This document shows, in pieces, positions 1 through 9,721 of a DNA stretch of 64,000 bases (positions are counted from its first letter, which is position 1; each line of letters opens with the position of its first letter). This stretch comes from G963923955 sp963923955. GTDB lineage: Bacteria; Pseudomonadota; Gammaproteobacteria; Eutrophobiales; Eutrophobiaceae. Position numbers and translations under genes: made by a program. The DNA lies in the NCBI GenBank assembly GCA_963923955.1, contig OZ000552.1, positions 2,108,001 to 2,172,000 of the forward strand, in the 5' to 3' direction. The notes below the pieces were generated by a model. That model was not told the origin of the DNA, ran no database searches, and saw nothing but the letters and a program-made list of their open reading frames with translations.

Positions 1-668
1 ATATTGTCGCGGTAATGCTGCCGCAAAACGGCCGTGTGATCATCATGGACAAGCCCGGCTCACCCCAATCCCTCATCCTTGCCGGGCACCTGTTCCCGGC
101 CACCGGCGATGAGAACTACATGACCCAGCAAATGGCCAATGACATCCTGGGCGGCGAGTTCACTTCTCGGGTCAATATGAACTTGCGCGAAGACAAGGGC
201 TGGGCCTATGGTGCCTACACATTCACCACGGATGCCCGCGGGCAGCGCATGTGGCTGGTCTATGCGCCGGTGCAAACGGACAAGACCAAAGAGTCGCTGG
301 CCGAGTTGAACAAGGAATTTGCGGCCTACTTGGGAAGCAAGCCCGCCACTACGGAGGAGCTGGCGCGCCTGGTTTCCAGCAAGACCAACAGCCTGCCGGG
401 CGAGTTTGAAACGGCCGGTTCGGTGCTGGGCAGCATGCTCTCCAACGAACGCTTTGGCCGCGACCATGACTATGTGCCGGGCCTAAAAGAAAAATACGAA
501 GCGCTTGAGATTGATGCTGTGCAGGCAGCAGCGCAGGCAGCCATGAAGCCGGAGAAACTTGCCTGGGTAATTGTCGGTGATCGAGCCAAGATCGAGGCCG
601 GTGTTCGCAGCCTCGGCCTGGGCGAGGTGGAGGTTTGGGATGCGGATGGAAATCGCATAGACGGATGA
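1..668 (+). CDS. M16 family peptidase (insulinase-like), C-terminal part only
   Basis: The reading frame is open from base 3 at the window edge, so this is the 3' part of a gene that starts outside. About 222 residues are visible. The segment resembles the C-terminal domain of M16 metallopeptidase-like proteins: a hydrophobic LILAGHLFPATGDE stretch, then a GGEFTSRVNMNLREDKGWAYGAY segment typical of the substrate-binding half. The zinc-binding HXXEH motif would lie in the missing N-terminal part, so activity cannot be judged. In many gammaproteobacteria two M16 proteins are encoded in tandem and one is inactive; this could be either. The internal ATG at 15 is not the real start. The next gene, 240 bp downstream, begins a restriction operon. 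The gap holds no ORF or terminator I would defend. Confidence 0.85.
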   Translation, partial: IVAVMLPQNGRVIIMDKPGSPQSLILAGHLFPATGDENYMTQQMANDILGGEFTSRVNMNLREDKGWAYGAYTFTTDARGQRMWLVYAPVQTDKTKESLAELNKEFAAYLGSKPATTEELARLVSSKTNSLPGEFETAGSVLGSMLSNERFGRDHDYVPGLKEKYEALEIDAVQAAAQAAMKPEKLAWVIVGDRAKIEAGVRSLGLGEVEVWDADGNRIDG

Positions 669-908
669 TTAAAAACCCGGCTGATGTGCATGCCGCGGCT
701 TGTTCCCGCTGCCTGTGCTGCAAAGACTACAAAGCCCGCAAGGGGAAACCCTAAGGGCGGGGCAGCGTGATGGACAAGAAGCACCGCCCCTTCCGCCCCG
801 GCAGACCACAAGCCATCCCCGCCGGCGGATGATTTTTTGGATGATGATATTCCTTTTTAGAAAAACCCAGAAAAACACACCACGCCACAACCCAAACAAA
901 CAAGCACA

Positions 909-3428
909 ATGGCCGCCGCATCCAAAGAAAAACGTTTCTTAAAGGCGCTGGAAGATCTCTTCACCGGCGCTGAAGTGGAGGGCGATTCCGGCTTTGTCAA
1001 CCTGATGCGGATGAAGCGGACTTATTTTCAATCCATCCGCCCACAGCTGATGGCGGAGATCGACCAGCGGGCGGAGAAGTACACCCACTTCCGCGATGAG
1101 CTATTCGACAAGCTCTACACCTTTTTCCACCGCTACTTTTGCGAGAGCGGCTCGATCTATTTCCGCCACCTGCCGGCCTTCGCCAAGACCTACGAGCGCG
1201 TCTATGCGGACGGGCAGGATGTCGCCTTATCGTGGAAGACGCAGATGCTCTACTATGTGAAATCCGATGTGCTGGTGCGCTCCATGCCGGTGGAGTTGCA
1301 CGACGAAGATGCGCCGCAAAACGATCGGCGGTTTTTCTTTGACGCCGCCGCCTTCACCGCCAAGCAGAATAACGAAAAACGTGCCTTCGTGTTCCGCTTT
1401 GTGCGGGTTGACAAAGAGACCCGGCCGCCCACCATCCACTTGGCCGTGGCCTATTCCGAGCGCGGCAGTCGCACCAGCCTTGATGAGATCATAAGAGGCG
1501 CGCGCAAGGCCCGCACCACCCTCACCGAGGAGCAATTGCAACAGGCCATCAGCGTGTTTCGCCGCCAGACTGAAGCCGATTTTTTCATCAACAAAGACGC
1601 CAAAGGCTTCTTGCGCGAGCAGTTTGACCTGTGGGCCTATCAATACATGTTCACCGAGCGCACCATCTTTGAAGAACAACGCATCAAGCAACTGCAAGCC
1701 ATCCAAGAAGTCGCCTATTTCATCATTGACTTCATCGCCCAGTTTGAAGAGGAACTGCGCCGCGTGTGGGAGAAGCCGAAGTTTGTCCGCCGGCTGAACT
1801 ATGTCATCACCCTGGATAAATTATCTGATGCGGCGCTGAAAAAAATCATACAGCACAAGAACGCCAAGGCGCAGATCAAGGAATGGCGGGCGCTCGGCAT
1901 GGTGGATAATGGCTTTGTAATGAAAAATATTTTCAACGGCCAGCGGAGCATTGAGGATACCAACGGCGCCAACGGCAATTACAAATTCCTGCCGCTGGAC
2001 ACCCGGCATTTCAAGGATATGGAAATAGAGATCCTGGAAGGGCTGGGCAACCTGGACGAGGCGCTGGACGGTGAATTAGTCCACAGCGAGAACTGGCAGG
2101 CGCTCAATACCTTGCAGGAGAGGTATAGGGAGAAGGTGAAGTGTATTTATATTGATCCGCCTTTTAACTTGGACAGCAGTGATCAGTTTGAGTATCGCAC
2201 GAATTATAAAGACTCCTGCTGGGCGACCATGTTGAAAAATCGTATCTCGCTGGCGCACGATTACTTATCCGATGATGGCGCGATTTTTATACGTTGCGAT
2301 TACAATGGTAATTGGATCGTTCGATGCTTGCTGGATGATATTTTCAACAAGGATAACTTTCGCAATGAAATTATTGTCAAACGGGGCTATGTGCCTGCTG
2401 GTAATTTCCGCCAATTATCAACCGCAAATGATTTTCTATTTATGTATGCCAAAAGATTGGCATCCTTCAACATGGCTAAAAATACGCGCCCAATATCTGA
2501 AGAAGAAAGAAGATGGATCTCTTTGGATATGCCCGGCCAAAGATCTACGCGGGATAAAAAAGTAAGAACATTTTTCGGCGAAGAAATGTTTCCCCCAAAA
2601 GGCCAGCACTGGGGATTATCTCAAAAGAGGATTGATGAGTTGTCCTCCCGAGGCGATATACGCATTAACCCCAACAAAAAATATGTTGATACCGAAAATA
2701 GATCAGTCATTGGAATGCCGGAATACCTGAAAGAACCGTATATATTGCTCAATACAAACTGGGATGATATTTCAGGCTATACGACTCACAATACTTTCTT
2801 TCCAACAGAAAACTCTGAAGAGTTACTCAGACGAACAACGGAATTGATTTCTGGTGAGGAAAATGAACTTTGCATTGACTTTTTTGCGGGCAGCGGAACA
2901 ACGCAAGCAGTAGCACAAAAGTTAGGACGCAAATGGCTTGGTGTAGAAATGGGCGAGCATTTTCACACGGTCGTTTTGCCGAGGATGAAAAAAGTCTTGT
3001 CCGGCCACCAGTCCGGCATAAGCAAAGAAACAGAATACAGGGGCGGTGGTTTCTTTAAATACTACGCCCTGGAACAATACGAAGAGACCTTGAAAAACGC
3101 CCGCTATAAAGACGGCGAACAGCTGGAGTTGGACAGCACCAAATCGCCCTTTGAACAATATGTCTTCTTTGGCGATGACAAACTCGCCCATGCTGTGAAT
3201 GTGCAAAAAAACGGCAAGCTGAAGATCAACTTACACCACCTCTACCCCGACATAGACATCGCCGAATCGCTGGCCAACATACTCGGCAAAACTATCCGCA
3301 AACGCACCGCGGATGGCGTCACCTTCACAGACGGCAGCAGCGAGAAAACCAACCCAACCAAAATGACCGAAGCAGAAAAACAACACTTCATCGCGCTGAT
3401 AAAACCTTACCTTTGGTGGGGGGAGTGA
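909..3428 (+). CDS. Type III-like site-specific DNA methyltransferase (Mod), long N-terminal extension
   Basis: This is an 839-residue putative DNA methyltransferase that would set the specificity of the operon and protect host DNA. The catalytic DPPF motif (IV) is at residues 416-419 and the AdoMet-binding FFAGSGTT (I) at 658-665. Motif IV before motif I with a recognition region between is the beta-class order used by type III Mod subunits; DPPF/Y suggests adenine-N6 methylation. About 400 residues precede motif IV, much more than in classic Mod proteins. That part contains a conserved-looking YFCESGSIYFR segment but no domain I can name. The recognition region (about 2290-2990) is visibly more AT-rich than the flanks: 20 of 60 bases are G or C in 2401-2460. 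The ATPase gene follows after 1 bp and the helicase-nuclease overlaps that, so the three form an operon. Confidence 0.9.
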   Translation: MAAASKEKRFLKALEDLFTGAEVEGDSGFVNLMRMKRTYFQSIRPQLMAEIDQRAEKYTHFRDELFDKLYTFFHRYFCESGSIYFRHLPAFAKTYERVYADGQDVALSWKTQMLYYVKSDVLVRSMPVELHDEDAPQNDRRFFFDAAAFTAKQNNEKRAFVFRFVRVDKETRPPTIHLAVAYSERGSRTSLDEIIRGARKARTTLTEEQLQQAISVFRRQTEADFFINKDAKGFLREQFDLWAYQYMFTERTIFEEQRIKQLQAIQEVAYFIIDFIAQFEEELRRVWEKPKFVRRLNYVITLDKLSDAALKKIIQHKNAKAQIKEWRALGMVDNGFVMKNIFNGQRSIEDTNGANGNYKFLPLDTRHFKDMEIEILEGLGNLDEALDGELVHSENWQALNTLQERYREKVKCIYIDPPFNLDSSDQFEYRTNYKDSCWATMLKNRISLAHDYLSDDGAIFIRCDYNGNWIVRCLLDDIFNKDNFRNEIIVKRGYVPAGNFRQLSTANDFLFMYAKRLASFNMAKNTRPISEEERRWISLDMPGQRSTRDKKVRTFFGEEMFPPKGQHWGLSQKRIDELSSRGDIRINPNKKYVDTENRSVIGMPEYLKEPYILLNTNWDDISGYTTHNTFFPTENSEELLRRTTELISGEENELCIDFFAGSGTTQAVAQKLGRKWLGVEMGEHFHTVVLPRMKKVLSGHQSGISKETEYRGGGFFKYYALEQYEETLKNARYKDGEQLELDSTKSPFEQYVFFGDDKLAHAVNVQKNGKLKINLHHLYPDIDIAESLANILGKTIRKRTADGVTFTDGSSEKTNPTKMTEAEKQHFIALIKPYLWWGE

Positions 3429-3429
3429 G

Positions 3430-5187
3430 ATGCTCACCAAAATCATAATACGCAATTTCAAGATGTTTGAGGACGTAACAATCCCGCTGGGCAACGGGTT
3501 TGTTTTTATCGGCCCCAATAACGGCGGCAAAACATCGGCTTTGCAGGCCCTGGCCCTGTGGCAAACAGGACTACAAAAATGGGGGGAGAGATACGCCTCA
3601 AGAGATGCAGATAAACGTCCAGCCAAACGCCCAGGGGTAACTGTCAATCGACTGGATTTAATTCCTGTACCCGTATCAGAAGCAGATCTTATCTGGCGTA
3701 ACCGGAAAGTGCGCAAAGGCTCTAATGAAAATATCCGTATTGATCTTATCGTAGAAGGTGTTAATAAAGGAAAAGAGTGGCAGTGCGGACTGGAATTTGA
3801 TTATGCCAACCCGGAGGCGTTTTTCTGCCGTCCCTTGCGAACTGATGATGACGTTTCCAATCGTATGCCGATTCCCGATCAAGCCTTGGATATAAAAATC
3901 GCCTTTCTGCCGCCGATGTCTGGCCTGGCAACCGAGGAGGCTCTGATACAAGAGGGGCGTATCAGTGTTTTACTGGGGCAGGGGCAAACCGCGGAAGTGC
4001 TGCGTAATTTGTGTTATCGGGTTTATGTGGATGAAAACAAGGAGAAATGGCAATCTCTGAAAAAGTATATGGAAAAATTGTTTGGCATAGCCCTTGCCGA
4101 ACCAAAATTTCTGTCATCTCGTGGCACTGTAACGATGAGTTATACCGAAGTTGGCAAGGAAAAAACAAAGCTGGATTTGTCCTCATCCGGTCGCGGCATG
4201 CAACAAGTTCTACTGCTTCTGGCGAACCTATACGATAATGCAAGCAATACAGTTTTTCTGCTTGATGAACCGGATGCTCATCTGGAGATTTTACGGCAGG
4301 GACAAGTATATAATCTTATCAATGAAGTGGCGGAACAGCATAACTCGCAAATCATCTCTGCCAGTCATTCTGAAATCCTATTGAATGAGGCGGCCAGGAA
4401 TCAGTCCGCCGTGGCCTTCGTTAGCGCCTACAGAAGGAGTCCTCATGTATTAGCGGAAGGCAAAATAAGAGAGGTGTTAGCTGCGCTGGCAGAAATTGGT
4501 TTTGAATACTACCACGACGCCGAGCAGAAGGGATGGATTCTGTATCTTGAAGGACCGACAGATTTAAGCATTTTGCAGGCCTTCGCAAGCAAGATGGAAC
4601 ATCCGGCGGGGGATTATTTAAAGGCCCCTCTGGTTAAGTATATTGGAAATAATCGCAAAGAAGCACACAAACATTTTTCTTGTTTGAAAGAAGCGAAGAG
4701 CGATCTGACTGGTTTTCTTTTGTTAGACAGGACTAACAAGCATTCAGATAGAATAGGAAATTTGACTGAACACGCATGGAAGAAATATGAAATAGAAAAC
4801 TACCTTTGCAGCCGTGAGGCAATTATCGCTTATATTACTGATGGGATTCAAGATGACCTCGTTGGTTATACCGAAGTCGCAGAGCTGGAAGAGAAAATGA
4901 ATGCAGAGATAAAAGAGTTAGAAGATGCTTATGAGAAAACGCAACAACCAGCTCCCTTTTCAGATGGCATAAAGGCTTCTGATAAGTTTCTGGTTCTTTT
5001 ATTTGAAAACTTCGCAAAGTCTATGGGACAACCAGCATCAACAGCCCTGCAAAAGAGAGATTTTTATAAACTCGTTAAGTATATGCCGTTAGAGCAGATA
5101 GACGATGAGGTTAAAACAGTTTTGGACTTGATCGTAAAAACCGCCGAGGTTGAAAAGCAGATTACCGATGATGCTCCCCCTCCTTGA
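3430..5187 (+). CDS. Fused AAA (AAA15/OLD-like) ATPase and TOPRIM-like protein inside the R-M operon
   Basis: 585 residues. The N-terminal part is an ABC/OLD-type ATPase: a KMFEDV-like start, Walker A GPNNGGKTS with K34, a signature-like SSSGRGMQQ near residue 255, and Walker B FLLDEPDAHLE with D279/E280. The C-terminal part looks like TOPRIM/DUF4435: LYLEGPTD with E374, LLLDR with D433, and an EIENYL motif. The usual second aspartate of DxD is not evident, so nuclease activity is uncertain. A GGGGGAG ribosome-binding site at the end of the methyltransferase gene precedes the ATG by 5 nt. The 3' end overlaps the helicase gene. Classic type III systems have only mod and res, so this gene is the unusual part. 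It may be a regulator, an accessory effector, or a guard similar to fused PARIS AriAB or OLD proteins; these are inferences. It is more AT-rich than the res gene. Confidence 0.8.
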   Translation: MLTKIIIRNFKMFEDVTIPLGNGFVFIGPNNGGKTSALQALALWQTGLQKWGERYASRDADKRPAKRPGVTVNRLDLIPVPVSEADLIWRNRKVRKGSNENIRIDLIVEGVNKGKEWQCGLEFDYANPEAFFCRPLRTDDDVSNRMPIPDQALDIKIAFLPPMSGLATEEALIQEGRISVLLGQGQTAEVLRNLCYRVYVDENKEKWQSLKKYMEKLFGIALAEPKFLSSRGTVTMSYTEVGKEKTKLDLSSSGRGMQQVLLLLANLYDNASNTVFLLDEPDAHLEILRQGQVYNLINEVAEQHNSQIISASHSEILLNEAARNQSAVAFVSAYRRSPHVLAEGKIREVLAALAEIGFEYYHDAEQKGWILYLEGPTDLSILQAFASKMEHPAGDYLKAPLVKYIGNNRKEAHKHFSCLKEAKSDLTGFLLLDRTNKHSDRIGNLTEHAWKKYEIENYLCSREAIIAYITDGIQDDLVGYTEVAELEEKMNAEIKELEDAYEKTQQPAPFSDGIKASDKFLVLLFENFAKSMGQPASTALQKRDFYKLVKYMPLEQIDDEVKTVLDLIVKTAEVEKQITDDAPPP

Positions 5188-8143
5188 ACAAACCGCCGAA
5201 TCCCTCAACTACGGCGAGGTGCCGGAGACTTGGCGTGTGCCTGACATTGATCGCTTCTCCGCCGAGAAAACATTGTATGACTACCAAGCCGAGGCTTTAA
5301 GAAACGCCGCCCGTGCGCTGTATCTGTATTACGGCAAAGCCCACGATTGGCGGGCCGATGAAGCTGTCGCAGTCAATGATGAGCGCAAGAGAAGTTTCAA
5401 GGCCATCTATGCCGATGCTGGCCTGCCCAGCATAAAAAAATACGAAACCAAGGCGGATAAAAATAACGGCAGGCAAAACCCGGTGTTTCGTATCTTAAGC
5501 CGTTACATTCGCCACCTTGAATTGTCCCGAGGCGATGAGATTTCCTATTACAACCTGATCAACCGCATGTGTTTCTGGATGGCCACCGGCAGCGGCAAGA
5601 CGCTGGTGATGGTCAAGCTGATCGAGTATCTGCATGCGCTGATCAAGCATGGCGAAATCCCGCCGCATCGTATGCTCCTGCTGGCGCCGAGCGAGCATCT
5701 GCTGGGGCAGATCAAGCGCGCCGTGGCCGAGTTCAACGACGCCGGTCTGTACATTGATCTTATCCCCTTGCGCGAGGCACACCGCAGCCGGCAGGCACGG
5801 CTGGGCGAGGTGGCGACTGTGTATTATCACCGCAGCGACAACATTGCCGATGTGCAACGAGAAGCGCTGACCGATTATCGCGAGTATGAAAACGACGGCC
5901 GCTGGTATGTTTTGTTAGATGAGGCGCACAAGGGCGGCAAGGAAAACTCCAAGCGGCAGGCCTATTATGCAGTCATGGCCAGAGAAGGATTTCTGTTTAA
6001 TTTCTCCGCCACCTTTACCGATGCAGAAGACATCGCAACGACGGTGAAGAAATACAACCTGGAGAATTTTATCCGCAAGGGGCATGGCAAGAATATTTAT
6101 CTGAACGAGCAGGAATACGCGGCCTTTAACAACAGCAGCGAGGAGATCAGCCATGCGGACCGGCGCAGGATCGTCTTGAAGTCCCTGCTAAGCCTGGCCG
6201 CCGTCTCGCAACAGGTCAAGGCGCTGCGCCGGGCGGCGGGGCGGGATGATCTCTACCATGCACCGCTCATGCTGACCCTGGTCAATTCCGTCAACACCGA
6301 CATGGACAAAAACGATCTGTGGGCCTTCTTTCAAACCCTGCGCGAGCTCGCCACGGGAGAGATCGATCACGACTTTTTTAATGAAGCAAAGACCGAGCTG
6401 ATGGAAGATTGGCGGCAGGCCAGTCTGCTTTTTCAGCAAGCTAATGCGCGCATGGACGATGCTGGTCTTGCCGAGATGAACATAGCGAGCTTGCGTGCGG
6501 CGGTGTTTTTAAGCGGGCGCGCGGGCGCATTGCAGTTCGTGCGCAGCGGTGATGATAAGGAACTGGCCTTGCAGCTGAAAAACGCCGCTGCCCCCTTTGC
6601 GCTGATACGCATCGGCAACACTTCGAAGTGGCGTAACACGCTGCTGGCCGGCTATGAGGAGACCGCCGCACTAAGGGAAAAATCATTTTTCGCGGAATTA
6701 GAGCAAAGCCCGATTACTCTACTCATGGGCTCGCGCTCTTTCTTTGAAAGCTGGGATTCCAACCGCCCGAATGTGATCAACTTCATCAACATCGGCGGCT
6801 TTGATGCAAAGAAATTCGTGGTGCAATCGGTCGGGCGCGGCGTGCGCATTGAGCCCTTGCCCGGCCAGCGCCGCCGCCTGTCATCCTTGCAGAGCGACAA
6901 TGCGCGGGCAATACGCGCTGCCGTTAGCCAGGGCGGCCTGGAGGAGGCACTGCCGGAGACCCTGTTCCTGTTCGCTACCAACCGCAGGGCCGTCAAGGCC
7001 GTGCTGGAGGGGCTTGAGGCTGAGAAGCCGAAAGGGTTTGAAACCCTGGATGGCTTTGCATTAGCAGCGCGACCGATGATCGGGGGTGTTGCGATGCCGC
7101 TGTTGGTGCCGCGCTACAAAGACCTTGAACAGGCCGCCGACAGGCATCCCTTTGCGCTCGCTGAAAAGACCCTGGAAAGATTCAAAACCTGGCTTGGGCA
7201 AACATCCGATTCGATCTTTGCCGTGCGCGACGGGCTGGCGGCTGGGCAGATAACTGAGCTGCGCGCGGCGGCAATGGGTGAAGGTGCGCTAACAATCACG
7301 CCGAATAAAAACTATGCCCTGCTCGCCTTTCTGCAACAACGGCTCATCGCCCACCTTGCCCGGCCAGTCAAGGTGTCCGATGGCGTTCGCAAGATGGATG
7401 CGGAAAAAGACATCGTGCATTTTCAGCATATTCGTGTGCATTCAGACTATGTGCGTGAGCTTCAGGCGAAGATCAATCAGGTCAAGGCAGGCTGGACATC
7501 AAATGAAAACATAGTAGAACTTGCCGAAAAAATGGATAAAGGCGAGGTAACGCGGACGGAATTTAACGCAAAAACCGTCGGCAAAGATCAGGATGCTTTC
7601 AAGGATTTAACCATCAAAAAGATCCTCAACCATTATTATCTCCCCGTTGTCCTGGGCAATGAAAAGGCCAATTACATACAGCACATTATCAAGGTGCATA
7701 GCGAGGTGAAGTTCCTCAACCGGCTGGAGGCCTGGCTTGAAAATCATCAACCGGATTGGGATTCATGGATGTTCAGCAAGCTGGATGAAGCCTTGGACCA
7801 GGTGCACATTCCCTACTACGATATCAAAGAGAACGAATACCGCCGCTTTCTGCCCGACTTTGTGTTCTGGATGTGCAAGGGGAATAAATACCGCATCGTC
7901 TTTGTTGATCCAAAGGGAGATGCCCACGCCGATTCTTATCACAAAATTGACGGCTATAAAAAACTGTTCCTTGAAGATGGCAACCCGCGCCGTTTCCAAC
8001 ACGAAAGATATGAGGTTTCAGTCAAACTGCTGTATTACAAGCCCGATGCGAAGCCACCGGAAGAATACAAAGCCTACTGGATTACCGACCCCGCCGCTAT
8101 ATTTGCTGATAATGGAAGCGAGACTCAGTCCCTTGTAAGATGA
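5168..8143 (+). CDS. Type III-like restriction subunit: DEAH helicase with C-terminal PD-(D/E)XK nuclease
   Basis: About 991 residues from the ATG at 5168; an upstream in-frame TTG at 5150 is less likely. It is an ATP-dependent translocase-nuclease, the cutting subunit of a type III-like system. Helicase motifs in order: Walker A MATGSGKT with K144, DEAH at 251-254, SAT near 280 and QSVGRGVR (motif VI) near 555. The C-terminal nuclease core is RRFLPDF with D897, then FVDPKG with D914 and K916, which fits PD-(D/E)XK. All catalytic positions look intact and there is no frameshift, so the protein is probably functional. The start overlaps the ATPase gene by 20 bp, implying translational coupling. 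Pyruvate kinase begins 80 bp downstream in the same direction. Confidence 0.9.
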   Translation: MMLPLLEQTAESLNYGEVPETWRVPDIDRFSAEKTLYDYQAEALRNAARALYLYYGKAHDWRADEAVAVNDERKRSFKAIYADAGLPSIKKYETKADKNNGRQNPVFRILSRYIRHLELSRGDEISYYNLINRMCFWMATGSGKTLVMVKLIEYLHALIKHGEIPPHRMLLLAPSEHLLGQIKRAVAEFNDAGLYIDLIPLREAHRSRQARLGEVATVYYHRSDNIADVQREALTDYREYENDGRWYVLLDEAHKGGKENSKRQAYYAVMAREGFLFNFSATFTDAEDIATTVKKYNLENFIRKGHGKNIYLNEQEYAAFNNSSEEISHADRRRIVLKSLLSLAAVSQQVKALRRAAGRDDLYHAPLMLTLVNSVNTDMDKNDLWAFFQTLRELATGEIDHDFFNEAKTELMEDWRQASLLFQQANARMDDAGLAEMNIASLRAAVFLSGRAGALQFVRSGDDKELALQLKNAAAPFALIRIGNTSKWRNTLLAGYEETAALREKSFFAELEQSPITLLMGSRSFFESWDSNRPNVINFINIGGFDAKKFVVQSVGRGVRIEPLPGQRRRLSSLQSDNARAIRAAVSQGGLEEALPETLFLFATNRRAVKAVLEGLEAEKPKGFETLDGFALAARPMIGGVAMPLLVPRYKDLEQAADRHPFALAEKTLERFKTWLGQTSDSIFAVRDGLAAGQITELRAAAMGEGALTITPNKNYALLAFLQQRLIAHLARPVKVSDGVRKMDAEKDIVHFQHIRVHSDYVRELQAKINQVKAGWTSNENIVELAEKMDKGEVTRTEFNAKTVGKDQDAFKDLTIKKILNHYYLPVVLGNEKANYIQHIIKVHSEVKFLNRLEAWLENHQPDWDSWMFSKLDEALDQVHIPYYDIKENEYRRFLPDFVFWMCKGNKYRIVFVDPKGDAHADSYHKIDGYKKLFLEDGNPRRFQHERYEVSVKLLYYKPDAKPPEEYKAYWITDPAAIFADNGSETQSLVR

Positions 8144-8222
8144 AAATAAAACCGGTGTCGTTGACTACCTGTCAATGTATGCAATCTTTTTTCCGGCATA
8201 AACCCAAAGAGATTCTTAAAAC

Positions 8223-9683
8223 ATGTCCATCGTAACGCAGATTGAGCTGCTCAAGATAAGGCGCACCAGGATCGTGGCTACCGTAGGCCCGGCGTCTGCT
8301 TCAGCGCAGATGATAGAGCGGCTCATCGTTGCAGGTGTGAATGTCTTTCGGCTGAATATGTCGCATGGTGATTACGATTTTCATCGCGAGAGCTTCAAGC
8401 GCATCCGCACCGCCGCGCAAGAAGCAGGGAACACCATCGGCATTCTGGCGGACCTATGCGGGCCGAAGATTAGGACCGGAAGATTTAAGGGCGGTGCGAT
8501 CCAGTTGCAAACAGGCGGCACCGTCACGGTCACGACCCGCGCGGTCGAGGGGCAGGATGGATTGATCCCCTGCCAATACCCGGCACTTGCAAGCGATGTC
8601 AAGGCGGGCGATCGCATATTGTTAAACGATGGCGCACTGGAGCTTGGTGTGCAGTCTATCGAAGATAGCGAAATATCGTGCAGCGTCATCCATGGCGGCG
8701 AGCTTAAGGATCACAAGGGCATCAACCTGCCCGGCGTTGATGTATCTGCGCCTTCCCTGACAGAGAAAGACAAACAGGATGCCCTTTTTGCATTAGAACT
8801 CGGTGTGGATTTTCTTGCCCTTTCCTTTGTGCGCAAGGCCGGTGATATTGATGCATTGAGAGCCATTATCCGGCAACACCAGTCCCCCGCCACGATCATC
8901 GCCAAGATTGAAAAACCGGAGGCCTTAGAAAATGCAGATGAAATCCTGGCGGCCACGGATGCCATCATGGTTGCGCGCGGGGATCTGGGTGTGGAGCTTA
9001 AACCTGAGGAGGTGCCGCTGGCGCAGGGTGAACTCATTGCGCAGGCAAGAGAGAAATTCAAGCCGGTCATTGTCGCTACGCAGATGCTGGAGTCCATGAT
9101 CGAGAAGGCGCGGCCGACCCGGGCCGAGGTGACGGACATTGCCCATGCGGTCACCGCCGGGGCCGATGCGGTGATGTTGTCTGCAGAGACCGCCGCCGGT
9201 GCCTTTCCGGTCGAGGCCGTTGCCATGATGGATCGCATCGCCCGCCAGACCGAGGCGCAGCTGTGGAAGAGCGGCGTCTATGGCAGCGTGATCGCCGGCG
9301 ATGGGCGCCTGCCGCTGCCGATCTGGAATGTCATCGCGAATGCCACCGCGCAGATGTCCAAGGACTTGATGGCGCATGCGGTGGTGGTGATTTCTCACAG
9401 CGGCACATCAGCGGCGACCATGAGTTCGGCACGCCCGGCGGCACCGGTGATTGCGATCAGCAATAACAGCGAGACCTGTCGGCGGATGTCGCTGTTGTGG
9501 GGCGTGATTCCGATCTTGGCAGAAGAAGCCGGCACGGCCGATCCGAATGCCTTAGGTGCCCTGGCCCGAAAGATGGTTGCCAAATTAGGACTGGCCAGGA
9601 GCGGCGATCATGTGCTGCTGGTGCGCGGATTTCATCATGAAAAGGCGCGCAACACGCCGTCGATCACGGCGCTGATGGTCTAA
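8223..9683 (+). CDS. pyk: Pyruvate kinase
   Basis: 486 residues, a normal full length for bacterial pyruvate kinase, which converts phosphoenolpyruvate and ADP to pyruvate and ATP in the last step of glycolysis. Family signatures are RTRIVATVGPAS at the N-terminus, FRLNMSHG, the catalytic-lysine segment IIAKIEKPEAL, MVARGDLGVEL, and TQMLESM followed by TRAEVTDIAHAV. The C-terminal allosteric domain is present (VVISHSGTSAATMSS onward). The ATG at 8223 directly precedes the conserved N-terminus. It lies 80 bp after the restriction operon, so the operon sits between the M16 peptidase and this housekeeping gene. No terminator is obvious in the 38 bp before the convergent DUF934 gene. Confidence 0.97.
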   Translation: MSIVTQIELLKIRRTRIVATVGPASASAQMIERLIVAGVNVFRLNMSHGDYDFHRESFKRIRTAAQEAGNTIGILADLCGPKIRTGRFKGGAIQLQTGGTVTVTTRAVEGQDGLIPCQYPALASDVKAGDRILLNDGALELGVQSIEDSEISCSVIHGGELKDHKGINLPGVDVSAPSLTEKDKQDALFALELGVDFLALSFVRKAGDIDALRAIIRQHQSPATIIAKIEKPEALENADEILAATDAIMVARGDLGVELKPEEVPLAQGELIAQAREKFKPVIVATQMLESMIEKARPTRAEVTDIAHAVTAGADAVMLSAETAAGAFPVEAVAMMDRIARQTEAQLWKSGVYGSVIAGDGRLPLPIWNVIANATAQMSKDLMAHAVVVISHSGTSAATMSSARPAAPVIAISNNSETCRRMSLLWGVIPILAEEAGTADPNALGALARKMVAKLGLARSGDHVLLVRGFHHEKARNTPSITALMV

Positions 9684-9721
9684 GAGCAAGGCGCAAGGCA
9701 AGACCGCCCGCGCTCTCAAGG

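Noticed and set aside
700..942. An 80-codon plus-strand frame between the M16 peptidase and the methyltransferase
   Set aside because: Proline/glutamine/arginine-rich, overlaps the methyltransferase start and has no ribosome-binding site or family likeness.
3430..8143. Gabija-like system (OLD nuclease plus helicase)
   Set aside because: The helicase is a DEAH type III restriction subunit with a PD-(D/E)XK domain, not a UvrD-like GajB, and a methyltransferase is part of the operon.
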